Position numbers and translations under genes: made by a program
In this document: one piece after another, positions 1 to 6,335 of the stretch
Layout of the letters: the number at the start of each line of letters is the position of its first letter
Position numbering within the stretch: the stretch's first letter is position 1
The notes under the pieces: model-generated
What the model was told of the DNA's origin: nothing
What the model saw: only the letters and a program-made list of their open reading frames with translations
Database searches by the model: none
Source of the DNA: Bacillota bacterium
GTDB lineage: Bacteria > Bacillota > Clostridia > Acetivibrionales > Acetivibrionaceae
NCBI GenBank assembly: GCA_023421115.1
Contig: JAEZUI010000119.1
Coordinates: 1 to 7,097, forward strand
DNA: 7,097 nucleotides
Direction: 5' to 3'

Positions 1-323
1 GTGTAGCAAAAGAGCTTGGAATTGTAAAGGGAATGGGAGAACTATTTGTCCCAGAAGGTAATATAACCAGGCAGGATATGATGGTTATTATGCTCAAAGC
101 ATTAGAAGTCAAGGGTATAACCTATGAAAAAGACGGCAACGATTATCTGGCAAGGTATAGTGACAAAAATCAAATCAGTGATTATGCCAAAGATGCAGTG
201 GCATTTCTGACAAAATTAGGAGTTGTTCAGGGTTCGGATGGAAAATTGAATCCTAAACAGTTGGCCACAAGAGCGGAAATTGCAGTGATACTTCAAAATG
301 TTTTGGATAAGGTCGTAAAGTAG
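1..323 (+). CDS. SLH-domain protein, C-terminal end (5' truncated)
   Basis: The reading frame is open from the window edge (first full codon at 3) to the TAG at 321-323, so this is the end of a longer protein. The ATG at 33 is internal, because the sequence upstream of it (VAKELGIVKGMGEL) is already typical SLH sequence. Two SLH repeats are visible. The tail of one contains LGIVKGMG and ITRQDMMVIMLKALE. A complete last one contains YSDKNQISDYAKDAVAFLTK, LGVVQGSDGKLNPKQLATRAE and a final IAVILQNVLDK helix. SLH repeats anchor exported proteins to pyruvylated secondary cell-wall polymer in Gram-positive bacteria. The protein ends right after the last repeat, as usual for C-terminal SLH anchors. 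The catalytic or structural part lies outside the window, so the function of the whole protein cannot be told. Confidence 0.85.
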   Translation, partial: VAKELGIVKGMGELFVPEGNITRQDMMVIMLKALEVKGITYEKDGNDYLARYSDKNQISDYAKDAVAFLTKLGVVQGSDGKLNPKQLATRAEIAVILQNVLDKVVK

Positions 324-519
324 TAATATTGTAAATAAATTAAGCACAAGTCAAAAAGAGTGGTTTAGGAAGTTAGCAGATCATGAGCTTGCAGAAAGAC
401 AAATAATGCTTGACCCTAATAATCCTAAAACCTATAGAAATATTGAATCGTGGGATGGTCTAAAGTATACAAATAATCCGCCAGGAGCACGCGATTTAGT
501 ACCAGCTCAGACAATATAA
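319..519 (+). pseudogene. Start-less remnant of an unidentified protein tail (HELAE motif)
   Basis: This frame is open from just after a TAA at 316-318 to a TAA at 517-519 and has no ATG or GTG start or ribosome binding site at its head. It encodes about 65 residues that read like real protein: TSQKEWFRKLADHELAERQ, then NPKTYRNIESWDGLKYTNN and PPGARDLVPAQTI. It begins on top of the SLH stop codon in a different frame, so it is not a continuation of that protein. The HExxE pattern followed by a short conserved-looking tail resembles C-terminal domains of polymorphic-toxin-type or metallopeptidase-like proteins, but this is only an impression. The best reading is a 3' fragment of a degraded gene. 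A functional peptide is unlikely. Confidence 0.4.
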
Positions 520-712
520 CTATTATTTCCTCGGAAAAGACTACTGGGCACTCAGGAAACTTGATCTTTGCATAAATGAAAGTGCGCACAGGTGCAAACA
601 ATGCACAGATATGTCATGTATGAAAGAATGTCCGCATGAAATTAACATTCCTGAAACAGTGCAGATGATAAAAAGATTGGTAGAGATCCATATCAGAAAC
701 TCAATTATATAA
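500..712 (+). pseudogene. 3' remnant of a cysteine-rich, probably 4Fe-4S, protein
   Basis: The frame runs from just after a TAG (497-499) to the TAA at 710-712 with no plausible start or ribosome binding site. It overlaps the end of the preceding remnant by 20 nt in another frame. The translation includes YFLGKDYWALRKLDLCINES, then the cysteine cluster HRCKQCTDMSCMKECPHEIN and a short helix (IPETVQMIKRLVEIH). The spacing C-x2-C-x4-C-x3-C-P resembles N-terminal clusters of GltD and dihydropyrimidine dehydrogenase. The 'CP..INIP' ending is also like the C-terminal cluster of Fe-S aldo/keto reductases. Because the cluster sits near the stop, the second origin fits better. With the 5' part missing, this is most likely a deletion remnant. 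Confidence 0.45.
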
Positions 713-792
713 TTGCGCAAACATGCTAAAAACATCAGTACAAATATATATATAAAATACAAAAAAGAACAGTAGTAAAATCAGATAACATT

Positions 793-801
793 TGCTATAA
801 T
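793..801 (+). promoter_or_regulatory. Extended -10 promoter for the isomerase-family gene
   Basis: TGC-TATAAT is a perfect -10 hexamer (796-801) with a TGn extension. The -35 region about 17 bp upstream (773-778, TAGTAA) is poor, as is often seen with extended -10 promoters. The expected transcript start is near 808, giving a short leader. The stretch 713-790 before it is AT-rich, including a TA repeat near 745-753, and holds no gene I can recognise. I see no riboswitch in it. Confidence 0.55.
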
Positions 802-833
802 TAACGAAGATTGAATGAAGGAGGAGAATTAAA

Positions 834-2312
834 ATGGAAAATATGCCAAAAGTAAAAATAGGGATTGTTGCAGTCAGTCGTGATTGTTTTCCTCAGGAAT
901 TGTCGGTAAACAGAAGAAAGGCAGTTGTTGAGGCTTATAAAAAGAAATATGATATAGAGGATATATATGAATGTCCTGTATGTATCGTAGAAAGTGAAAT
1001 ACATATGGTTCAAGCACTCGAGGATATCAAGAAAGCGGGATGTAACGCATTGTGCGTATATCTTGGTAACTTTGGTCCCGAGATTTCCGAAACACTACTT
1101 GCAAAGCATTTTGAAGGTCCTAAAATGTTTGTTGCAGCTGCTGAGGAGAGCCAGAACGATTTATCCGACGGGCGTGGTGATGCTTATTGTGGTATGCTTA
1201 ATGCAAGTTACAACTTAAAACTTCGTAATGTGAAGGCATATATCCCTGAGTATCCTGTAGGTACTGCCGAGGAATGTGCGAGTATGATAAATGAGTTTGT
1301 ACCTATTGCGAGAGCATTAATTGGTATAGCGGATCTAAAAATTATCAGCTTTGGTCCTAGACCGCTAAACTTCTTAGCTTGTAATGCACCTATCAAGTGT
1401 TTGTATGATTTAGGTATTGAGATTGAAGAGAACTCCGAGCTGGATCTTTTTGAAGCCTTCAACAAGCATGCAAATGACCCAAGAATTGCTGATGTTGTAA
1501 AGGATATGGTTGCTGAGCTAGGTGCCGGCAATAAGAAGCCTGAAGTACTTGAAAAGTTGGCACAGTATGAATTAACCCTTCTTGACTGGGTAGAGGCTCA
1601 CAAGGGCTATAGAAAATATGTAGCTATTGCCGGTAAATGTTGGCCTGCATTCCAAACACAGTTTGGTTTTGTTCCCTGCTATGTAAACAGCCGTCTGACA
1701 GGTCGTGGTATTCCTGTATCCTGTGAGGTTGACATTTATGGTGCATTAAGTGAGTTTATAGGAACTGCAGTATCTAATGATGTTGTTACATTACTTGATA
1801 TAAACAACTCTGTACCTGAAGATATGTACAAGGAAGCTATAGAAGGCAAATTTAATTACACGCATAAAGATACCTTTATGGGTTTCCATTGCGGAAATAC
1901 ATGCTCTAAGAAAATGTCGTCATGCACTATGAAGAATCAGAAGATAATGGCAAGAAATCTTCCTGAAGAAGTTACCAACGGTACCCTTGAGGGAGATATA
2001 ATTCCGGGTAATATCACCTTCTTCAGATTACAGTCTACAGCTGATTCAGAGCTTAGAGCATACATTGCAAATGGTGAAGTACTTCCTGTAGCGACAAAAT
2101 CCTTTGGTGGTATCGGTGTATTTGCTATACCCGAAATGGGTAGATTCTACCGCCACATATTGATTGAAGGTAACTTCCCGCACCATGGTGCAGTTGCATT
2201 TGGACATTACGGAAAGAGTCTGTTTGAAGTATTCAAATATTTAGGAGTTGAATATATAGGCTTTAACCAGCCGAAAGGAATGCTATACAAGAAGGAAAAT
2301 CCCTTCTCATAA
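834..2312 (+). CDS. L-fucose/L-arabinose isomerase-family protein
   Basis: This 492-residue protein has an AAGGAGGAG ribosome binding site at 818-826 with good spacing to the ATG. It fits the fucose-isomerase-like fold family: an N-terminal Rossmann-like half (KVKIGIVAVSRDCF; LCVYLGNFGPE) and a C-terminal half carrying the metal and substrate residues. Family enzymes bind Mn2+ through Glu, Asp and His. Matching candidates here are E298 in SCEVDIYGALSEF, D322 in LLDINN, and the histidines of NFPHHGAVAFGH (H450/H451/H458). The expected activity is cytoplasmic aldose-ketose isomerisation, but the true sugar is unknown: no kinase, aldolase, transporter or sugar regulator is adjacent. A small cluster, H352, C353, C357 and C364 in FHCGNTCSKKMSSC, is notable. 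It is transcribed alone, from an extended -10 promoter to the hairpin at 2374. Family assignment is firm, enzymatic function less so. Confidence 0.8.
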   Translation: MENMPKVKIGIVAVSRDCFPQELSVNRRKAVVEAYKKKYDIEDIYECPVCIVESEIHMVQALEDIKKAGCNALCVYLGNFGPEISETLLAKHFEGPKMFVAAAEESQNDLSDGRGDAYCGMLNASYNLKLRNVKAYIPEYPVGTAEECASMINEFVPIARALIGIADLKIISFGPRPLNFLACNAPIKCLYDLGIEIEENSELDLFEAFNKHANDPRIADVVKDMVAELGAGNKKPEVLEKLAQYELTLLDWVEAHKGYRKYVAIAGKCWPAFQTQFGFVPCYVNSRLTGRGIPVSCEVDIYGALSEFIGTAVSNDVVTLLDINNSVPEDMYKEAIEGKFNYTHKDTFMGFHCGNTCSKKMSSCTMKNQKIMARNLPEEVTNGTLEGDIIPGNITFFRLQSTADSELRAYIANGEVLPVATKSFGGIGVFAIPEMGRFYRHILIEGNFPHHGAVAFGHYGKSLFEVFKYLGVEYIGFNQPKGMLYKKENPFS

Positions 2313-2373
2313 CCTGAAAATATAATAAATCCACTAAGAAAATGAATTAAAACGAAACCTTCAATAAACAGAT

Positions 2374-2414
2374 AAAGGGACTTACAAAAATCCAAATTTT
2401 TTGCAAGTCCCTTT
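2374..2414. terminator. Bidirectional hairpin terminator between convergent genes
   Basis: Arms 2374-2390 and 2398-2414 pair over 17 positions around a 7-nt loop, with one irregular pair (2384/2404). In the + transcript that pair is an A/C mismatch. In the - transcript it is a U-G wobble, so the stem is continuous there. The GGGAC core is bounded by A and T runs that can act as U-tracts in both directions. It lies 61 nt after the isomerase-family stop and 21 nt after the stop of the GGDEF/HD-GYP gene, so it should end both transcripts. Confidence 0.8.
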
Positions 2415-2435
2415 TGTTGATATATTGATAACACC

Positions 2436-3986
2436 CTACACAACTTTCCTATATTCTTCACTTTCTTTCATAACACAAATAAAAGTCTTTACAATCTCTG
2501 AGTCAAATTGAGAACCGGAATGCCTTTCAAGTTCCAAAAAAGCTTCATCAATCCCCATGCTTGAGCTATAAGGACGTTCAGATAACATTGCATCAAAGGA
2601 GTCAGCTACACACAATATCCTTGCCCCCAAACTGATGGATTTTCCTGCAAGACCATGTGGATACCCATGCCCATCATATCTTTCGTGATGGTGCATAACA
2701 TAATCAATAAGCTGGTTCATGCTAAGGGGTTCAAGGATATTTGCACTATACACCGGATGTTGTTTGATTATATCAAGTTCCGTATCGGTTAAATTGCCGG
2801 TTTTGCTCAAAATAAGTTTCGGAACCTCAACTTTTCCTATATCATGAAGCAAGCCCGCATATTGCAACATACTAATATCCTTTAAGCCTAAATTAAGAGC
2901 CTCGCCGATCATAACAGCGTAATGAGCTACGCGTTCACAGTGCCCTCGGGTATATTTGTCCTTAGCCGATATGGTACTTAGCAAAGCTTTGAAAACACCT
3001 ATCATATGCTGATGGTCCGAGCTTATATTTTTTTTAAGTTTTTCCAAAACATCCTGATAAAAATGAATATTATCTTTACCAAGGTTTTTAGAGTGATAAA
3101 GGGCCATGTCTGCCTGATTGATAAGATCATCTTTAGTAGCTGCCAAATCCGGATACACCGATAATCCCATTGATAGAGTTATATTGCTGAAAGAATGGTC
3201 TTCAAAATAATTGGATTTCTTCTTTTCATATAGATTACGTATTGAGTGAGCCATTTGACTTGCAGATTGCAAATCAAAACAGGGCAGAATTACTGCAAAC
3301 TCATCTCCCCCATACCTGCAAACAGTATTTTCGTACCCGGCAGCCTCTCTTAATATTGAAGCGGTTCCTTTTAATATATCATCCCCATAGTCGTGACCGC
3401 TTATGTCATTACACATCTTAAAATTGTCTATATCGATCATAATCAAAGCAACAGGTCGTTTGTCTGTATTCGATTTTTCGATCTCATTGTCTAAAGTTGT
3501 ATTAAAGAATCTGTGATTGTAAGTTCCTGTGAGATCGTCGGTTACAGAAAGCAGCTCAAGTTTATATTTTTGATCCTGCAACTTTCTTTTTTGATTTTCC
3601 TGAAAGTTTGCAAACATTGCTACTATAATTGAACATACAATAGTGATCAATTTTGAGGTCAATCCTGCCAATATACTTATTATAGGATTTTTGGTATAGG
3701 CATATATAAGGAAGGGCACTTCGATAGAGATTAGAAATAATACAATTGCCATACCGAAATAGCGAAAACGAAAAGCAAGGTATATGGCAGCAAATATTTG
3801 AAACTGCCCTACTATCTGTTTAAAGCTTTCGTATTCACTCGGGCGCATAAGCTGTACGGTCATTGATATATATATAGTTCCAACAAGTATAAATTCAAAA
3901 AGGCTAAATAGACTATTAAAATGTGTTTCTCTCATGTAACTAAATTTTATTCTTAGTGATGTAAGAAGCTTGTTTATTATAGTCAT
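2436..3986 (-). CDS. Membrane-anchored GGDEF and HD-GYP dual-domain c-di-GMP protein
   Basis: This 516-residue protein starts at the ATG complementary to 3984-3986, preceded by an AGGGGA ribosome binding site about 8 nt away. Residues about 26-126 form roughly four hydrophobic membrane helices of no sensor family I recognise, followed by a short charged linker (about 128-147). The GGDEF diguanylate cyclase domain (about 143-310) has DxD at 185-187, the FK..ND element and an intact GGDEF at 226-230. The inhibitory I-site RxxD is absent (GYEN at 217-220). The HD-GYP phosphodiesterase domain (about 327-510) keeps HD (381-382), HDIGK, HHE (433-435) and DGHGYP (438-443). It could therefore make and break c-di-GMP in response to a membrane signal. 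It is a single gene, divergent from the GH1 gene and convergent with the isomerase-family gene. Domain identity is firm; which activity dominates is unknown. Confidence 0.93.
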   Translation of the reverse strand: MTIINKLLTSLRIKFSYMRETHFNSLFSLFEFILVGTIYISMTVQLMRPSEYESFKQIVGQFQIFAAIYLAFRFRYFGMAIVLFLISIEVPFLIYAYTKNPIISILAGLTSKLITIVCSIIVAMFANFQENQKRKLQDQKYKLELLSVTDDLTGTYNHRFFNTTLDNEIEKSNTDKRPVALIMIDIDNFKMCNDISGHDYGDDILKGTASILREAAGYENTVCRYGGDEFAVILPCFDLQSASQMAHSIRNLYEKKKSNYFEDHSFSNITLSMGLSVYPDLAATKDDLINQADMALYHSKNLGKDNIHFYQDVLEKLKKNISSDHQHMIGVFKALLSTISAKDKYTRGHCERVAHYAVMIGEALNLGLKDISMLQYAGLLHDIGKVEVPKLILSKTGNLTDTELDIIKQHPVYSANILEPLSMNQLIDYVMHHHERYDGHGYPHGLAGKSISLGARILCVADSFDAMLSERPYSSSMGIDEAFLELERHSGSQFDSEIVKTFICVMKESEEYRKVV

Positions 3987-4106
3987 TAACTTTGTCCCCT
4001 AATTATTTTGTATTATCTGCATTTACTTCTTAACTAACAAAATATAACAGCTTAATCCATAATTATAACTGTTGTTATTATATTTATGAAAGCAAAACAC
4101 TTTTTT

Positions 4107-4115
4107 ATTATAGCA
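4107..4115 (-). promoter_or_regulatory. Extended -10 promoter for the GGDEF/HD-GYP gene
   Basis: Read on the minus strand, this is TGC-TATAAT, with the hexamer at 4112-4107, the same extended -10 as upstream of the isomerase-family gene. No convincing -35 is present. Transcription should begin near 4100, giving a leader of about 115 nt. That leader includes a short palindrome, ATAAC-TGTT-GTTAT, at 4065-4078. I looked for c-di-GMP riboswitch signatures in this leader and did not recognise any. Confidence 0.45.
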
Positions 4116-4151
4116 TATTTTTTTTGCATAACCTAATATTTTGTGAAAATT

Positions 4152-4160
4152 TGTTATATT
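4152..4160 (+). promoter_or_regulatory. Candidate extended -10 promoter for the GH1 gene
   Basis: TGT-TATATT forms an extended -10 with a weak -35 region. It would start a transcript near 4167 with a leader of about 75-80 nt before the ATG at 4245. It sits about 40 bp from the oppositely oriented -10 at 4107-4112, so the two promoters are back to back. No clear sugar-responsive operator was recognised. Confidence 0.35.
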
Positions 4161-4244
4161 TGGATTCCTATAGAGTTATCCGGTACATAAAATCCTTGAT
4201 GCGAATATCTATAAAACAGGTGTTTACTCAAGGAGATGATAATA

Positions 4245-5546
4245 ATGGAGAGCTTTACTCTTCCAGAAGATTTTTTGATGGGGACTGCAACCGCAAGTGT
4301 ACAGATTGAAGGAGGGGATAGAAATAATACTTGGTTTAAATGGTGTGAAGAGGGGTACATCAAGGATGGTTCACATTGTATTAATGCATGTGATCATTGG
4401 AACAGGTTTGAACAGGACACGGAGCTCTTAAAAGAATTAAATGTAAATAGCCACAGAATGAGTCTTGAATGGAGTAGAATTGAGCCAAGATCAGGGATGT
4501 TTTCCGATGAGGCAATTGATCATTATAGATATGAGCTAAAACTGCTTGTGAAAAATGGAATAAGACCTTTCGTTACTCTTCACCATTTTTCCGAGCCCCT
4601 TTGGTTTCATGAAATAGGAGGTTGGACAAAGGGGGGAAATTCCCAATATTTTTTGAAGTATACCGAATACGTTGTTGAAAAGCTAGGTGATCTGGTTAGT
4701 GATTGGGTAACCTTCAATGAGCCTAATGTCTATACAAAGTTTGGCTATATTTTTGGTATGTGGCCTCCTGGAGTCAGAAGACTCTCAAAAAGTCTAAAGG
4801 TTTATACTGAAATAATAAAAACCCATCTGAAAGCGTATGACATTATTCACAAGGTCAGAAGCAAAATGGGATTTAAGTGCAAAACTAAGGTTGGATTTGC
4901 TATGCACATACGTATTTTTTGCGGTATTTCCATTATGGGAAAAATAATTGCTAAAGTGGTTGACTACTTTTTTCATGAACTGTATATGGAAGGAATGATA
5001 AAAGGAAAAATTAAATTTCCGCTATTAAAAAACGGACATAAATATTGTAAAGGCACTTATGTGGATTTTTTGGGATTAAACTATTATACACGCAATATAA
5101 TCGAATTTGTTCTTAGTCCGTCAAATTTATTTTATAATTTAAAATGTGATAAGGCACTTACCAAAAATGATCTTGGGTGGGATATATATCCTAAGGGAAT
5201 ATACCAGGTTTGCAAAAGGTATTATGAACGTTACAAGTTGCCAATATACATAACTGAGAACGGTATTAGTGATAAAAACGATTCAAAGAGACCGGATTTT
5301 ATATGCAGTCACTTAGCTTATGTGGCAAAGGCGATAGCTGATGGAATTGATATTAAAAGATACTATCATTGGACACTTATGGATAACTTTGAATGGCTAG
5401 AAGGAGAAAGTGCAAATTTCGGTCTTTATCACTGTGATTTTAAAGATCAGACTAGAACAATGCGGCGTGGAGGCAAACTTTACAGTATGATTTGTAAAGA
5501 AAACAAGCTAACAGAGGAAATGATACAGGAATTCTTAAAATCTTAA
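4245..5546 (+). CDS. GH1 beta-glucosidase/beta-glycosidase, cytoplasmic
   Basis: This 433-residue glycoside hydrolase family 1 enzyme hydrolyses beta-linked glucosides or galactosides, probably cello-oligosaccharides, by a retaining mechanism. The start chosen is the ATG at 4245, because AAGGAG (4230-4235) sits correctly before it. An in-frame ATG at 4236 abuts that site. Diagnostic features are the N-terminal GTATASVQIEGG with Q20, the LHHF segment (H113/H114), the acid/base E159 in TFNEP, the nucleophile E338 in ITENG, and the sugar-contacting W376 and E383-W384 in HWTLMDNFEW. No signal peptide is seen, so substrate must be imported. The Ser/Lys/Tyr set used by 6-phospho-beta-glucosidases is not apparent after EWLEGES, which favours unphosphorylated substrates. 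It is slightly shorter than usual (440-480) but complete. It is monocistronic, with no transporter or regulator beside it. Confidence 0.92.
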   Translation: MESFTLPEDFLMGTATASVQIEGGDRNNTWFKWCEEGYIKDGSHCINACDHWNRFEQDTELLKELNVNSHRMSLEWSRIEPRSGMFSDEAIDHYRYELKLLVKNGIRPFVTLHHFSEPLWFHEIGGWTKGGNSQYFLKYTEYVVEKLGDLVSDWVTFNEPNVYTKFGYIFGMWPPGVRRLSKSLKVYTEIIKTHLKAYDIIHKVRSKMGFKCKTKVGFAMHIRIFCGISIMGKIIAKVVDYFFHELYMEGMIKGKIKFPLLKNGHKYCKGTYVDFLGLNYYTRNIIEFVLSPSNLFYNLKCDKALTKNDLGWDIYPKGIYQVCKRYYERYKLPIYITENGISDKNDSKRPDFICSHLAYVAKAIADGIDIKRYYHWTLMDNFEWLEGESANFGLYHCDFKDQTRTMRRGGKLYSMICKENKLTEEMIQEFLKS

Positions 5547-5670
5547 TATTTCATCTTCTTAAAAGAAAAAAGTTTATACTTGAAGTATATTAACTCATAA
5601 AACACCTAGAACATAAAAATTCCGTGTAAAAAAAGCTATAGCAAAAAACAACCTAATTTAAAGTGTAAAC

Positions 5671-5761
5671 TTGTTTTACTGTCAAATGACGCAATTATCA
5701 AGCTTTCGGCAACAGCTTCTATGCGAAGGTCACGTAATGGAGTCGTTTGACAGTAAAACAA
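5671..5761. repeat. Large imperfect palindrome (20-bp arms, ~90-nt hairpin)
   Basis: The arms 5671-5690 and 5742-5761 are inverted copies over 20 positions, with a single T/G position (5688/5744-5745 region) that would be a G-U wobble in RNA. Pairing continues inward: C5692 with G5740, 5694-5698 with 5734-5738, and CTTTCG (5703-5708) with CGAAGG (5724-5729). An alternative inner stem is AAGCT/AGCTT (5700-5704/5714-5718). No U-run follows, so it is not a standard terminator. No target-site duplication is evident at the ends. Possible identities are a small non-autonomous mobile element or dispersed palindromic repeat, or a structured RNA. No protein-coding role is supported on either strand. 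Confidence 0.75.
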
Positions 5762-5866
5762 CAGGCACCCACCCTTCATACAGGTCCCAAAACCACAGCA
5801 CCACCAATCAAACCGTCAACTCATTTTTATTTAAGTCAGGAGCAAAAATGAGCAAAACAAATTTTC
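5762..5866. other. Gene-free spacer with C-rich, G-poor tract
   Basis: The gap between the GH1 stop (5546) and the metal-operon promoter (5867) has no gene I can support. Positions 5547-5670 are AT-rich with only a weak 6-bp hairpin at 5575-5589. After the palindrome, 5761-5820 changes sharply: about 26 C against 6 G in 60 bases and roughly half G+C, far above the AT-rich surroundings. This sharp C-over-G bias directly abuts the palindrome, so both may belong to one inserted element. Confidence 0.5.
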
Positions 5867-5895
5867 TTGACCTGTAATAATTTTGGGTATATAAT
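5867..5895 (+). promoter_or_regulatory. Strong sigma-A-type promoter of the metal operon
   Basis: TTGACC (5867-5872) and a perfect TATAAT (5890-5895) are separated by exactly 17 bp, the best promoter in the window. Transcription should start near 5902, at the left edge of the palindromic operator, so a bound repressor would block RNA polymerase. Confidence 0.8.
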
Positions 5896-5901
5896 CATAA
5901 C

Positions 5902-5933
5902 ATATGAATACATGTTCAAGTGTACATATTGAA
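5902..5933. promoter_or_regulatory. ArsR/SmtB-family operator
   Basis: The segment contains TGAA-n6-TTCA (5905-5918, with ATA before it), similar in type to the TGAA/TTCA inverted repeats bound by SmtB, CzrA and ZiaR-like repressors. A second inverted pair overlaps it: TTCAA (5915-5919) with TTGAA (5929-5933). It overlaps the predicted transcription start and lies just before the repressor gene, which implies autoregulation. Confidence 0.65.
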
Positions 5934-5949
5934 GTGGAGGAGAATGTCA

Positions 5950-6309
5950 ATGAATAATAAAGATACTTTCAAATGCAGTTGTACCACGATACATCAGGAT
6001 GTTGTCGACAGTGTCAGGTCCAATATGCCTTCAAAGGAAGATCTTTATGATGTAGCTGAGCTTTTTAAGGTGTTTGGAGATACTACAAGAATAAAAATAA
6101 TCTGTGCGTTGTTTGAAGCAGAAATGTGTGTGTGTGATATAGCACAGCTTCTTGGTATGACACAATCTGCCATTTCGCATCAGCTTAGAGTATTAAAGCA
6201 AGCAAGGCTTGTAAAGTATAGGAGGGATGGGAAAATAGTCTATTATTCACTAGATGACGAGCATGTAAAATATATATTTAATCAGGGATTAGCCCATATA
6301 AACGAGTAG
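5950..6309 (+). CDS. cadC: ArsR/SmtB-family metal-sensing repressor (CadC-like)
   Basis: A 119-residue winged-helix repressor. The start at 5950 is preferred because GGAGG at 5936-5940 lies 9 nt upstream. The in-frame ATG at 5944 is too close, and the GTG at 5920 lies inside the operator. The DNA-reading helix is about 71-82 (TQSAISHQLRVL), followed by the wing (KYRRDGKIVYYSL). Both classic metal sites are visible. The alpha3N thiolate site has N-terminal C9 and C11 plus C60 and C62 in MCVCD. The alpha5 site has D103-x-H105-x10-H116-x2-E119. In known members alpha3N senses Cd/Pb and alpha5 senses Zn. It should bind the upstream operator without metal and release it on metal binding. The ATPase gene begins 26 nt downstream in the same operon. 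ZiaR-like naming would be equally possible. Confidence 0.9.
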   Translation: MNNKDTFKCSCTTIHQDVVDSVRSNMPSKEDLYDVAELFKVFGDTTRIKIICALFEAEMCVCDIAQLLGMTQSAISHQLRVLKQARLVKYRRDGKIVYYSLDDEHVKYIFNQGLAHINE

Positions 6310-6335
6310 TAATTTTAAATAAAGAAGGGGTTATT

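Noticed and set aside
541..1013. Minus-strand open frames opposite the Fe-S remnant and the isomerase-family gene start
   Set aside because: They are antisense to better supported coding sequence, lack ribosome binding sites and have no recognisable protein features.
3987..4106. c-di-GMP riboswitch in the leader of the GGDEF/HD-GYP gene
   Set aside because: No conserved core of either known c-di-GMP riboswitch class was recognisable in this AT-rich leader.
4236..4244. Upstream ATG start for the GH1 gene
   Set aside because: The ATG directly follows the AAGGAG site, leaving no spacing; the ATG at 4245 is placed correctly.
5575..5589. TATACT-TGA-AGTATA hairpin after the GH1 stop as a terminator
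   Set aside because: Only six mostly AT pairs and no U-run follow, so too weak to call.
5671..5761. Integron attC site or CRISPR repeat
   Set aside because: No attC core triplets, no integrase, and only one inverted pair rather than spaced direct repeats.
5636..5779. 47-codon minus-strand frame with an ATG across the same palindrome
   Set aside because: Its sequence is the mirror product of the palindromic arms, with no visible ribosome binding site or promoter; kept only as a sign that the repeat is open in several frames.
5671..5877. Open frame of 68 codons on the plus strand across the palindrome
   Set aside because: It starts with TTG inside the hairpin arm, has no ribosome binding site and runs through the C-rich tract; its composition reflects the repeat, not a protein.
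5920..5949. Upstream GTG start for the repressor
   Set aside because: It would translate the operator and the ribosome binding site; the ATG at 5950 has proper GGAGG spacing.
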